A stretch of DNA of 64,000 nt from Rhinopomastus cyanomelas (Eukaryota; Chordata; Aves; Bucerotiformes; Rhinopomastidae), in NCBI GenBank assembly GCA_013400115.1, contig VXBP01008282.1:657858-721857 (forward strand), given 5' to 3'. Position 1 is the stretch's first letter. Every line of letters begins with the position of its first letter. The notes under the pieces are model-generated. The model was not told the origin of the DNA and made no database searches. It worked only from the letters and a program-made list of their open reading frames with translations. Positions 1 to 9,080 of the stretch are shown here, piece by piece. The translations under genes and the position numbers were made by a program.

Positions 1-390
1 TCGGCGGCCGCGCTGATTGGGCGACGGGTGGGAAAGGTTAAACCAAAAAATTTTTTTACGGGCGCGGAGCGTGCGAGCAGCAGCTCTGAAATTAATTGCG
101 GCCGGGGCGGTCTGTGTCGCCCAGCTCCGCTCGCCGCTCCCGGCCCCTGCGNTTGTTTGGAGTGAGGGGATTTGCGCTTGGAGAGACGGGCGGGACGGAA
201 TGGTAGTGGGGGGGTTGGGGTGTGCGCGCAAGCCGCCGCGGTGATGCGCCCCTGCGNCAAAAAATTTTTTTACGGGCGCGGAGCGTGCGAGCAGCAGCTC
301 TGAAATTAATTGCGGCCGGGGCGGTCTGTGTCGCCCAGCTCCGCTCGCCGCTCCCGGCCCCTGCGCTGCCGGCCCGGGGAAACCGGGCAC
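1..390 (+). promoter_or_regulatory. FOXG1: FOXG1 CpG-rich promoter and proximal 5' flank (partial)
   Basis: This GC- and CpG-rich block lies just upstream of the FOXG1 leader and is cut by the window edge. Visible elements are an inverted CCAAT box (CTGATTGGGC, core 16-20) suited to NF-Y, a GC box (GGGGCGG at 104-110, repeated at 318-324), and an ATTAATTG homeodomain-type core at 91-98, repeated at 305-312. No convincing TATA box stands out, as is usual for CpG-island promoters of developmental genes. The start site cannot be fixed by eye. The single Ns at 152 and 257 and the exact duplication around them mean the local order of these motifs may not be real. Confidence 0.6.
44..365. repeat. 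Exact 108-bp duplication flanking two single-N gaps (probable assembly artefact)
   Basis: Positions 44-151 and 258-365 are identical over 108 bases. The first copy ends directly at the N at 152 and the second starts directly after the N at 257. The 104 bases between the Ns (153-256) occur once and end with GCCCCTGCG, the same nine bases that end both copies. A perfect repeat bounded exactly by Ns is what badly joined contigs in a hard-to-sequence GC-rich promoter look like. A real recent tandem duplication is possible but less likely. Confidence 0.8.
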
Positions 391-775
391 CATGAAGTAG
401 CTTTTTTTTTTTTGTGTGTGTGTGTTTGTGTGGTTTTTAGCTTTTATTATTATTATTATTATTTTTGTTGTTCTTGGGTTTTCAGAGATTTTTTCCCCAT
501 TTTTTCTCTTTTTTTTTTTTTCTCCGCTCTGACTCGGTTTGATTTTATTTGATTGGTGATTTATTATCATTATTATTACTATCATTATTTTTTTTCCCTC
601 CCCGGCCGTTCCTGTCCTTGCTACATGACTTGCCAGCGCTTGAGACTGCGGTCCCACTGCGCTGCTGCCGCTGCCGCTGCCGGTGGTGCCGCCGCTGCTG
701 CCGCCGCCGCCTCCTCCTCGGCCGCCGCCGCCTCCTCCGCCGCCGCCACAACTTTGCCCCTCAGACTAGTGTGTG
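366..775 (+). other. FOXG1: FOXG1 5' untranslated region (approximate)
   Basis: This is the leader between the promoter block and the start codon; its 5' boundary is a guess because the start site is not visible. It has two contrasting halves. About 401-598 is strongly U-rich on the mRNA, with long T runs, a TG repeat near 412-433 and ATT repeats near 445-463 and 568-590. About 657-750 is a GCC/GCT trinucleotide-repeat tract ending just before the start. The leader contains ATGs at 392 and 625, each opening a short upstream reading frame. I see no splice acceptor that would oblige an intron here. Confidence 0.5.
392..400 (+). CDS. Minimal two-codon upstream ORF (Met-Lys-stop)
   Basis: ATG AAG TAG in the presumed FOXG1 leader, preceded by GGGCACC, so position -3 is A and the initiation context is strong. 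If the transcript starts upstream of this point, most scanning ribosomes should initiate here, stop at once, and need to reinitiate downstream. It is real only if the mRNA includes this position, which the sequence does not prove. Confidence 0.3.
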   Translation: MK

Positions 776-795
776 ATGTTGGACATGGGAGATAG
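625..795 (+). CDS. Overlapping upstream ORF, 56 aa, Ala/Ser-rich
   Basis: An ATG at 625 opens a 56-codon frame that ends with TAG at 793-795. It therefore runs past the FOXG1 start at 776 in the other (+1) frame. The product begins MTCQRLRLRSHC, continues as alanine runs broken by Gly-Gly and serines (the translated GCC repeat), and ends LPLRLVCDVGHGR. No known domain is recognised. The ATG context is weak (T at -3, A at +4), so leaky scanning to FOXG1 is expected. Because it overlaps the main start, its translation would reduce FOXG1 output rather than permit simple reinitiation. The peptide itself may have no function; the role, if any, would be regulatory. Confidence 0.35.
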   Translation: MTCQRLRLRSHCAAAAAAAGGAAAAAAAASSSAAAASSAAATTLPLRLVCDVGHGR

Positions 796-2155
796 GAAGG
801 AAGTGAAAATGCTGCCGAAATCCTCCTTTAGCATAAACAGCCTGGTGCCCGAAGCCGTCCAGAGCGACAACAACCACAGCAGCCACAGCCACCACAACAG
901 CCACCACCCCCACCACCATCACCACCACCATCACCATCACCACCACCCGCCGCCGCAGCAGCAGCCCCAGCGAGCCGCCGCGGCCGAGGAGGAGGACGAG
1001 GAGAAGGGGCAGCTCCTCCTGCCCCCCCCCGCCGCCGCCGCCTCCGGTGCCCTGGAGGTGGCCAAGGCGGACATGCTGGCGGGCAAAGGCGACCCGGGCG
1101 CGGCGGCGGCGGCGGCTGAGCTGGAGGAGAAAGAAAAGGCGGCGGAGGAGAAGAAGGGGTCGGCGGAGGGGGCCAAGGACGGGGAGGGCGGCAAGGAAGG
1201 CGAGAAGAAGAACGGCAAGTACGAGAAGCCGCCGTTCAGCTACAACGCTCTGATCATGATGGCCATCCGGCAGAGCCCCGAGAAGCGCCTCACGCTCAAC
1301 GGCATCTACGAGTTCATCATGAAGAACTTCCCCTACTACCGGGAGAACAAGCAGGGCTGGCAGAACTCCATCCGCCACAACCTGTCCCTCAATAAGTGCT
1401 TCGTCAAGGTGCCCCGCCACTATGACGACCCGGGCAAAGGGAACTACTGGATGCTGGACCCCTCCAGCGACGACGTCTTCATCGGGGGCACCACCGGCAA
1501 GCTCCGCCGGCGCTCCACCACCTCCCGGGCCAAGCTGGCCTTCAAGCGCGGCGCCCGGCTCACTTCCACCGGACTGACATTCATGGATAGGGCAGGATCC
1601 TTGTACTGGCCTATGTCCCCTTTCCTCTCCCTGCACCACCCCCGGGCCAGCAGCACTTTGAGTTACAATGGGACCACGTCCGCCTACCCCAGCCACCCCA
1701 TGCCCTACAGCTCAGTGTTGACTCAAAACTCCTTGGGAAACAACCACTCCTTTTCCACGTCTAATGGGTTAAGTGTTGATAGACTAGTCAATGGAGAGAT
1801 ACCTTATGCCACTCATCACCTCACAGCAGCAGCTCTGGCCGCCTCAGTGCCGTGTGGCTTGTCAGTTCCCTGCTCCGGCACCTATTCCCTAAATCCCTGC
1901 TCTGTAAACCTCCTGGCAGGACAGACGAGTTACTTTTTCCCTCATGTTCCTCACCCTTCAATGACTTCTCAAAGCAGCACTTCAATGACGGCCAGGGCAG
2001 CCTCCTCCTCCACGTCGCCACAGGCGCCCTCCACTCTCCCCTGTGAGTCCTTAAGACCTTCTTTGCCAAGTTTTACAACGGGACTTTCCGGAGGACTTTC
2101 TGATTATTTCACACATCAAAATCAGGGGTCTTCTTCAAACCCTTTAATACATTAA
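776..2155 (+). CDS. FOXG1: Forkhead box protein G1 (brain factor 1), complete, 459 aa
   Basis: FOXG1 is a nuclear forkhead transcription factor, mainly a repressor, that specifies the telencephalon and keeps cortical progenitors proliferating. The start chosen is the ATG at 776 (MLDMGDRKEVKM, the family N-terminus); the GTG codon just before it is not used. The N-terminus is low-complexity: His-rich 33-57 with twelve consecutive His at 46-57, then Pro/Gln 58-66, Ala/Glu 67-76, Pro/Ala 83-89, an Ala run 109-114 and a Lys/Glu/Gly-rich stretch to 148. The forkhead domain is about 151-246 (nt 1226-1513) and has the recognition-helix signature WQNSIRHNLSLNKCF. The Groucho/TLE-binding motif YWPMSPFLSLH is at 277-287. 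The region matching the mammalian KDM5B-binding segment is about 353-376. The C-terminus ends SSNPLIH. The reading frame is a single exon with no break. It is about 30 residues shorter than human FOXG1 (489 aa), with the difference lying before the forkhead in the homopolymer region. Confidence 0.98.
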   Translation: MLDMGDRKEVKMLPKSSFSINSLVPEAVQSDNNHSSHSHHNSHHPHHHHHHHHHHHHPPPQQQPQRAAAAEEEDEEKGQLLLPPPAAAASGALEVAKADMLAGKGDPGAAAAAAELEEKEKAAEEKKGSAEGAKDGEGGKEGEKKNGKYEKPPFSYNALIMMAIRQSPEKRLTLNGIYEFIMKNFPYYRENKQGWQNSIRHNLSLNKCFVKVPRHYDDPGKGNYWMLDPSSDDVFIGGTTGKLRRRSTTSRAKLAFKRGARLTSTGLTFMDRAGSLYWPMSPFLSLHHPRASSTLSYNGTTSAYPSHPMPYSSVLTQNSLGNNHSFSTSNGLSVDRLVNGEIPYATHHLTAAALAASVPCGLSVPCSGTYSLNPCSVNLLAGQTSYFFPHVPHPSMTSQSSTSMTARAASSSTSPQAPSTLPCESLRPSLPSFTTGLSGGLSDYFTHQNQGSSSNPLIH

Positions 2156-3170
2156 CATCCATGGGATCAGACTGTAAGTGAACATTTTACACACATTTGC
2201 ATTGTAAATGATAATTAAAAGGAAAAACAAAAAGCAAAACAAAAAAGTCCAGGTATTTTTTATTAAGTCCCCCCATTTTCTGTACGTTTGTTCAGTCTTT
2301 AGGGTTGTTTATTATTCCACCAAGGTGAGGAGTGTCAGCAAGGTGCAATGTGGGGAGATTACATTGTAGACTATGAAGTTTGGAAGACAAAATTATAGTA
2401 GAATGTGTATCTAAATAGTGACTGCTTTTGCAATTTTTTATTAAAATACGATGAGTCTATCACTAAAAGCCGCCAGATCCTCCATGTTTGCAGTATTAGA
2501 AGTTATCATGGATATGTCGGTGGGTGCAGACCTTGAAAGAAAGAAAGAATGAAACCTCTAAATTTATAAAAGCTATGACAAATTTAAAACATAATTTGTA
2601 TGTAAGCAGGATTAATACTGAAAGATGCCCAAGAACTACATTTTGGCCATTTATTATTTTATCCTTTTCTTTACCGAACTGCTTTTTTTAATTATTATTT
2701 GTTTGGTTCTTTTTTTTTTCTTTTTTTGGGTTCGTTGGTTTGTTTGTTTACTTTTAGACCAAAGATTGGGTTTTTAGAAAATGCACTCAGTGTAATTTAA
2801 AAAAAAATAACAACAAAACAAAAACAGGAACCTTATTTCAGTTTGCAGCACTGCCCGTTCAAATGAATCAGAAGGGGACAAAATTAATGATTGCCTTCAG
2901 TTTGTGTTGTGTATATTTTGATGTATGTGGTCACTAACAGGTCACCTTTATTTTTTTTCTAAATGTAGTGAAATGTTAATACCTATTGTACTTATAGGTA
3001 AACCTTGCAAATATGTAACCTGTGTTGCGCAAATGCCGCATAAATTTGAGTGATTGTTAATGTCGTCTTAAAATTTCTTGATTGTGATACTGTGGTCATA
3101 TGCCCGTGTTTGTCACTTACAAAAATGTTTACTATGAACACACAGAAATAAAAAAAATAGGCTAAATTCA
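2156..3170 (+). other. FOXG1: FOXG1 3' untranslated region
   Basis: AT-rich sequence follows the stop codon and runs to an AATAAA signal near 3147, about a kilobase, which suits a FOXG1 message. It contains U- and A-rich tracts (about 2690-2755, 2797-2825). The last part, with GTTTACTATGAACACACAG before the signal, resembles from memory the conserved end of mammalian FOXG1 mRNAs. The exact cleavage position is inferred. Confidence 0.7.
3147..3152 (+). terminator. FOXG1: Polyadenylation signal AATAAA for FOXG1
   Basis: A canonical AATAAA hexamer lies about 1 kb after the stop codon and is followed within 30-50 bases by a T-rich element (TTTTTTTGTCTCTTTTATT, from 3186). This is the expected layout of a cleavage and polyadenylation site. 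Confidence 0.75.
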
Positions 3171-3526
3171 TATATACTTGATAGTTTTTTTGTCTCTTTT
3201 ATTAACTAAAATTAATATACCAGTCTTGTGAAGTAAGTTACAGGGAGATCAGAGCGCTGCTGATTACAGCAGTCCACCATTTTTCACATGCTCCTTTCTC
3301 TCTCTCTCCCCCCCCCCCGGCCCTCTCCCATCATATTGTCTTTAACAGGAGTGTTTTCAAATGTAAAGGATCACAGTATTTCATTGTACCCGACGGCCAC
3401 TATTGTGATGTCCGTTTTGGGGCAGACCCTTATCAATTCTGCTTAAAAATTGTTAGTACGGGGTAGGATGTCTTGCTAAAAACTCTGTCTTACGTTGAAG
3501 GTGCTTTAAGCTGCGTCCGTACCTAT

Positions 3527-3566
3527 GTGTATATACATGTATATATGTATATATATATATACATAC
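3527..3566. repeat. TA/TG-rich microsatellite
   Basis: Alternating purine-pyrimidine run of TATA, TGTA and ACAT units with an uninterrupted (TA)n core near 3549-3560, shortly downstream of the FOXG1 polyadenylation site. Likely length-polymorphic. Confidence 0.8.
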
Positions 3567-5159
3567 AGAGAAAAGTGGAATATATATGCACACAGTAGGG
3601 AAAAAACCAAGGTGCGTTATTGCACCGACCTGTGTTGTTCTTGCAATCTCTGAAATGCATTCAAAGAAGTATCCTCTCAAAGAAAATCTTTTCGACTCTG
3701 TGATATCTGGAGATGTTTTACCTATGAATGCGTGTGTGTATGTACATGGACATTTTAGCTTTCCTTTAAGCGGTTGGTCCAATTTTAGCAGGCGATGATA
3801 CCTATGTGGCTATAAAATGCAATCCTTATCTTAAAGGAGCACTGTTCCGGAAGTATCTCATACTATATGTATTTATATGCTTTTAATGCTGCAAACACTT
3901 TGGCTTGGAATACTGTAAAAGTAAGGGTGGTTTCCCAGGGCAGAGCCTCCACTGTGCTCCCCCACCCCCCCTTACGGCCCCCCCGGCTGGGCTGAGGTGA
4001 ACTCGCAGAGGGTTGTTGCATTGCGGGGAGGCAGAGGGCTGGATGGGCTCACGTGATGCCCTGCCTCGCATACCGATGTTTAATGGTTTTAGGGGGGAAA
4101 AAATAAACCAGAAAACTAAACCTGTGTGGATGTGCTTAAATATGAAGTTTAGAGAGGGAGCTCTTTTTCCCTGTCGATGGCTGAAGCCCACTGACCCACG
4201 CAGCTCTGTTGCCCGGAGAATCAATCCATTAGTTTTAAGGAGGCAACGCGATTACTGATTTTAAGAAGCGTTTAATCCTAAAAAAAAAAAAGAAAAAAAA
4301 AGAAAAACAAAAGAAAAACAGAGAGTTAGTTTCTTGATGAGTTTAGGGAAGTCTATAAAAAATCAGCAACTCTTAAAAAATAATTAGAAAACTTGTGCAA
4401 ATGGTTTAGGAACTAATTGGATCCCGCGGTGAGTCCGCAGAGGACAAGTTGTTAATTTGTTACGTTTGTGTCGTCTAAACTGGGCTCTGCAGCAGTGCCA
4501 TAAGCAGGCGACTGCTCACAATAGGCCCAATGAAAAATAATCTCCAGGTCGGAGATGTTATCGCAAACACTTTTAAAGAGCTGATCTTAGAAAGACAGAA
4601 AAGAGGAAGGAACAAGAGAAAATGCCGGGGGCTGAATAAAAAAGCATTATTGGCGAATCTGAATTCTTGCAAGTAGAATATTTGTACTGCTGAAAGAATA
4701 AGGGGAGGGAGGGGACATCTTCCCAAAATAAGCACTAAGTAAACAGATGCAAGCAGAGCTGTAGGAAAGGGAGAGGAGTGAAAGGTTATAGATGAGAGAT
4801 GGGATACCCATCTCTGCATTATGTGGGGGAGAAGGAGAGAAATCTCTGATATTCTTGGCTCCACTCTCACTTCTGCAATTCAAAATTATTCATCACTATG
4901 AGAAAATGGTTGCTTTGTTTGGGGACGAAGAGATGATACCACCACTTGGAAGCCCCTACTCTCCCCCATTCTTCCCCCCCCTCCCCATTCTTCACTCTAT
5001 TGTCATTTAAGTAGTACTCGCAAAATACTAAACCAAAAATCAATCAAACAAACAAACAAAAATCCCCCACAAAACTCCTTTGCCACAAACCTATCGGAAA
5101 TAATAAAATGAAATAGGTGTGATTTAAACTCCTGAAGCCTCGAGACCACATTCTGTATA

Positions 5160-5420
5160 GTCGTGCCTAAACAAATTAAAAGAATGGCATCTGCTGCAGC
5201 TGACAAAGGAAATGATTTATTATTTACCACATGCAATCGGTTGTATACTCTAGGAAATCCAATAGCACGTACTTAAAGTATTATTTAGTTCTCAATGTAA
5301 AAAAATCCACTGGCGATGTAATAAAAGGAGGAAAAAGGCAAGTCAGGTTGGAGGAAAGCACAATCTCGCCATGTCAGAGTTTGAGGTTGGCTAATAAACA
5401 TTAATTAGATAAGCGTGATG
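5160..5420. promoter_or_regulatory. Candidate enhancer: E-box, SOX, forkhead and homeodomain motif cluster
   Basis: CATCTG at 5188-5193 and CAGCTG at 5197-5202 are E-boxes. ACAAAGG at 5203-5209 is a SOX-type site directly abutting the second one. About 190 bases on, TAAACA at 5395-5400 is a forkhead-type core immediately followed by TTAATTAG at 5401-5408, a homeodomain core. This combination suits neural enhancers bound by bHLH, SOX and homeodomain factors. Short motifs occur by chance in AT-rich DNA, so this rests on clustering and location 2-3 kb past FOXG1, not on alignment. Confidence 0.3.
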
Positions 5421-7482
5421 CATAAGAATTCCTGAAAAGGGTAGCCCTGCTATATGTCTTTCCAGACCTGGTTTAAGCAAGCGTTCGCTCAGCGCTCTCC
5501 TTTAGGTTCAGTGTAGCAAAGTGCTGTCTAAGCAGTTCAGGTGCCACAGACTTCTCCCTCTTTCTCGTGCTCTGCGGAAAGGAGTGGTAGTTGAGCTGGT
5601 ATTTTATTCACGTTTCCATACACGTATTACCAGACTGTCTTTGCAAAGGAAAAAAAAACCCAACAAGCAACCCTGACGACAACAACAACAGATCCACAAA
5701 ACAAAACCAAAGACACGGCGATGTTGTCATGGATTGTGGCAGGACTGCCAAGGCCCAAAATATGCATTTACCTTCGCCTGCTCCTTAGCCAGGAAGAATT
5801 TTAGGCTAAGCTTTGCACCGACTTGTTTGGTGGTGATTGTGGGGTGGTGAGTTTGTCTGGGCTTTTTTGAAATTCCTTTATTTTTGGTTAGCAGACAGTA
5901 ATTCTGTTATATGATAGTTGTTTCTATGGTGGTTTATGTGCCATATCCTCAACATTACGATTTTTAAAAATATGCACATTTCTAGGGTGTTGTGATGTCT
6001 TAGCACCGTTTCTCTAGCATTCCCTAATTTAGAGAGTTTTTGGGGGACGGGGTGGTCTTTTTGGAATTAAGGAGCTATTGTTACGTTCCCAGTTGATATT
6101 TGAGGTGATTAACTTTGGTCGCATAGATCGTAGGAGAAGAAATCTGCTCATCAAGGAACCTTCAATCACGATTTTAAGGTTACCTTAGTAAACATATCTG
6201 AGGCATAATAATAAAATGCAACTCGAACCCACAGTGCGATATTTGGCCAAACAATTTTTGACGTATTTTAAATATTTTTCTTTTGTTTCAGTATAATAGC
6301 TTCCGTTATGTGGGATCTGTTCTTAAGAAAGGGTTTAAAAGAAAGTGAGCAGTCATATATTTTTCCTTAAATGGCAGGAAACTACTGTTTGGGGAAGCGA
6401 TAATTTTTAAAATCCGGTACTCAAAAAGATGTAATAGTTTAACTGGGACGTCATTTTGCTCTTTATAACTTCTTCTGATGGTTATTAAGATTTATGTCAG
6501 AAATTATGATTCAGGTACACACCCCCTCACCACTTGTGTTAATATGAAGTCTCAATCATCACGTACTCACTAAAGCAAGACTCCCACTGAACTCTCGTTA
6601 CGTTTTGACCGAACCGTATCAATTTATCTTAAGAAAGAAGTGTAACGGTTTTATCAGTGGCCATTGTCTTTAATTGTTTGTATTTTCCCTTCGGACGGAA
6701 AAAAAAAGCAATTCTACTTGTGGGTAGTTACGTCTCCGTCTTTAATTGTATAATCGCAAATAATACACCCATTCAAGATATAAAGTGTATACGCATACGT
6801 ATTACACGGCTGCAAATTCGAGGAATGGCAATAAATATGTGTATACATACGTATAGGCACCCGCCACCCTACAGAGGTGTCTATCCATGCACTAGTGTTT
6901 GCAGAAGCTTCTCGGCAGTTTTGTGCACTGAAATATTCTTGTTTTGAATACCGCCCCCCCACTCCTTCCCGCCCTGTGGTGAAGGTGCCTGGGTAAATGG
7001 GTCAAAAAGTGGTGGAAAACTGGGTTAGGAAGAGGTGAAGGTGAAGATCATTAGAGGTTTTAGGGCTGGCTGTGGCTGTTTTGCTGGGTTTGTGTGACTG
7101 TGCCCAGAGGGCGGAGTTCCTGCACATTCCTACCTCACCGGAGAACCTGCCCTCAACTCCACTGCAGCTACTCCAGAGAGATGGGACCCTCCAGAAGAAA
7201 CCTGCCCAGCAATCCCAGCAAGCCTTCCCGCCAGAAGGGTAGGTGCACTTCAAGAAAACCTTCCCTGCTTCTTTTCCCAACAGGCAGATCCATGTGATAG
7301 GAATGAATAGAGATGACAGACTTCTGTCTAAACGCACTGTTTCCCCATGCCCCTGATAAGCAGGTCTTCCGTGCAACCGAAGCAGTCTCAAAGCACCAGT
7401 TACACCAAAACTGCGTGTGCCTAATGTTGAGATTTTTTTTTTCTCTCTCTCTCTTTTTTTTTTCCTTGTCTCTTCCTCAAAG

Positions 7483-7772
7483 TGTTTCCTCCCCCGGCCT
7501 CCCCCCTCCCCCTCGGGCTCTTTCGCTTCAATCGGTAAGTTGGAAGTTTCTTCACCGGTTTAGCAGTTCTCATGGTTTATATGTAGAATTTTTAGCTTGT
7601 TTTGTTAATGTGCTCTTTGTTTGCTTGTTTGCCATTAACGCCAGAGAAAGTCACACTGGTGCAATCTTGTGTTTGCCTTTTTTTTTTTTTTAAGATGCCA
7701 GGAGAAGCAGCCTCTACCTGCAAGAATGGCGCACGATGGCACTTGGGGATGGGAGTCCTCCTCCGGCACAGG
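7483..7772 (+). other. Candidate spliced non-coding transcript: two small exon-like segments
   Basis: A long pyrimidine tract (about 7434-7478) ends in AG at 7481-7482, and a GTAAGT donor follows at 7535, defining a 52-base exon-like segment (7483-7534). A second T-run acceptor ends in AG at 7693-7694 and is followed by a near-perfect donor (CAGG/GTAAGT, GT at 7773-7774), defining a 78-base segment (7695-7772). The implied intron is 160 bases. The reading frames lack coding character, so a non-coding RNA is the better guess. In human, LINC01551 (C14orf23) lies just downstream of FOXG1 on the same strand, so this could be its counterpart. The whole call is inference from splice-site appearance. 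Confidence 0.25.
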
Positions 7773-8420
7773 GTAAGTGCGGATTTTACTCCTCTTTTAC
7801 ACGTAAGAATCAGTTAGCTACACTCGTGATTTATGCCCGCTGGTACCAGGGTGGAAAAGAGCGCGATTCCCAAAGATCCCCGAGCCTGTCCTGCCTTTTT
7901 GGTCACTGTTGAGCGTAGAAATATTACAGGGACTCGGTAAAATTCCCCACCACCACTCGTCCCGGGAATGGGTGTTTCTTGATTGATCTCTGCAGTGTGA
8001 AAGACGATTTTAGTACAGCGAGCACAGCGGATCCCGTAATGAATTATTTCTAAAAAACCAAAGCCTATCGTTTGAGAAAACGCTACGGGCTTCTCACATC
8101 TTTCGAGGGTTGTGTACAGAATGCAGATACCCATAAATACTTAGGAAAGCGACTGGAAAAAAATGCCGGGAGAGCAAAGAATTTTCACTTTGTGAAAATC
8201 CGTACATAGAAAGCTGAGTTCGGCTTTGCCTGAGCTCTTCAGAGGAGTAAACGTTCCCTTAGAGCCGCCGACCCCATCACGAGCAACGTTCGTGTTCGCG
8301 GGAGGGCTTCAGGCGCTGCCTTTGTCTTCCATCTCTCCAAATTCCGTGTCTGCTCTCCCGATATGGGGACATTTATGTGCTGCAACCCCAAATCTTGGGC
8401 TAGGGGCGGAAGTTTAAGCC
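7773..8420. other. Non-coding stretch, nothing identified
   Basis: Unique sequence of mixed composition with scattered CpGs. No repeat, coherent reading frame or RNA gene is visible. Confidence 0.5.
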
Positions 8421-9080
8421 GCTGATTTGCTCAGCGTGTACATGCTGCGGGCGGGGGAAGGAGCTCGGGTGCGTGGGCAGGACCCCGCGACGGGGCCCTT
8501 TGCGGACCCGCTTGTTCTTGATTTATTGTCTCGGTGTGGCGGGCGGGGAGAGCAATGGCCCGTGTCCCACCCGCTGGATGACTTTAATCCCATTTGTGAC
8601 CTCATGAAAGTTATTAGGTTTTTTGGTTTTATACATACATACATACACAGCAAATTAAAATCTCCGTGCTTCTGCCAGGGCAGCGGTACCGAGCGGCTGT
8701 TCCTTCCTCTCAGCACCGGTGCTCCCGCACACCCGCACAGCACAGGTCGCCGTCAACTTCTGACACAACCTGGCCGGCTCAGCCCGGCCCAGGGACATGC
8801 TTGGACTAGCTGTTGGGCACGCAACCCCCAGCCCATCTGTCCCCAGCCTGTGTCTCCGGTGCTATTCCACGCAGTGCCCGGACACGCGTGTCCGCGGGGC
8901 AAGGCGGGGCCGGGCGGTGCGGGGCTGTGCGGGGCGGCGGCTGGGGGCGCTCTTGGCCCACGGGAGACGCGCCCCGACGGCACCGCGAGGAACCGGCCTC
9001 GCCGCCGACGCCTTCGGCTGAGCCAGTGCTGGCCCGGAGGCCTCTGCACGTCCCGGCACTCACCTGCCGCCCAGTAAAAC
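8421..9080. promoter_or_regulatory. Second CpG-rich block about 6 kb downstream of FOXG1
   Basis: A block dense in CpG, strongest at about 8870-9060, standing out from the AT-richer flanks. It contains a 16-bp perfect palindrome at 8879-8894, a run of G tracts at 8896-8947, and a (CATA)n patch at 8631-8646. Long open frames on both strands here (for example 216 codons at 8427-9077 on + and 176 at 8753-9283 on -) reflect GC-rich codon statistics and show no recognisable domain. A perfect splice-donor sequence (AAG/GTGAGT, GT at 9636-9637) lies about 550 bases downstream. The block could be a promoter for a non-coding transcript or a CpG-rich enhancer. Confidence 0.4.
8896..8947 (+). other. G-quadruplex-forming motif
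   Basis: Successive G tracts lie on the + strand (GGGG at 8896-8899, then GGGG, GGG, GGGG, GGGG and GGGGG ending at 8947). The first five are separated by loops of 2-6 bases and meet the usual four-tract rule with room to spare. Confidence 0.65.

Larger units (their letters stand above)
3171..7282. other. FOXG1 downstream non-coding region, no gene seen
   Basis: Unique sequence with no CR1 or other transposon recognised. It holds short low-complexity tracts: CT then an 11-base C run at 3296-3318, a TA/TG microsatellite at 3527-3566, an A-rich tract at 4279-4320, and a (CAAA)n-like patch near 5043-5060. Open frames here are short, unrelated to any family I recognise, and lack coding character. 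Scattered CpGs in AT-rich context, and the motif cluster at 5160-5420 listed separately, suggest regulatory sequence. Confidence 0.5.

Noticed and set aside
773..775. GTG immediately before the FOXG1 ATG as an alternative start
   Set aside because: The family N-terminus MLDMGDRKEVKM starts exactly at the ATG at 776, and GTG initiation would be unusual in a vertebrate.
761..1696. 311-codon open frame antisense to FOXG1
   Set aside because: It is the GC-rich shadow of the FOXG1 codons. It is rich in Val/Leu/Gly/Arg runs mirroring the His, Ala and Glu repeats on the coding strand, and has no domain.
7239..7283. Donor-acceptor pair AAGG/GTAGGT ... CAACAG as an intron
   Set aside because: The implied intron is only about 45 bases, too short for normal vertebrate splicing.
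7313..7693. 126-codon frame downstream of FOXG1
   Set aside because: It reads through a pyrimidine tract (Phe/Ser/Leu runs) and through two splice-like junctions, so no coding signal remains.
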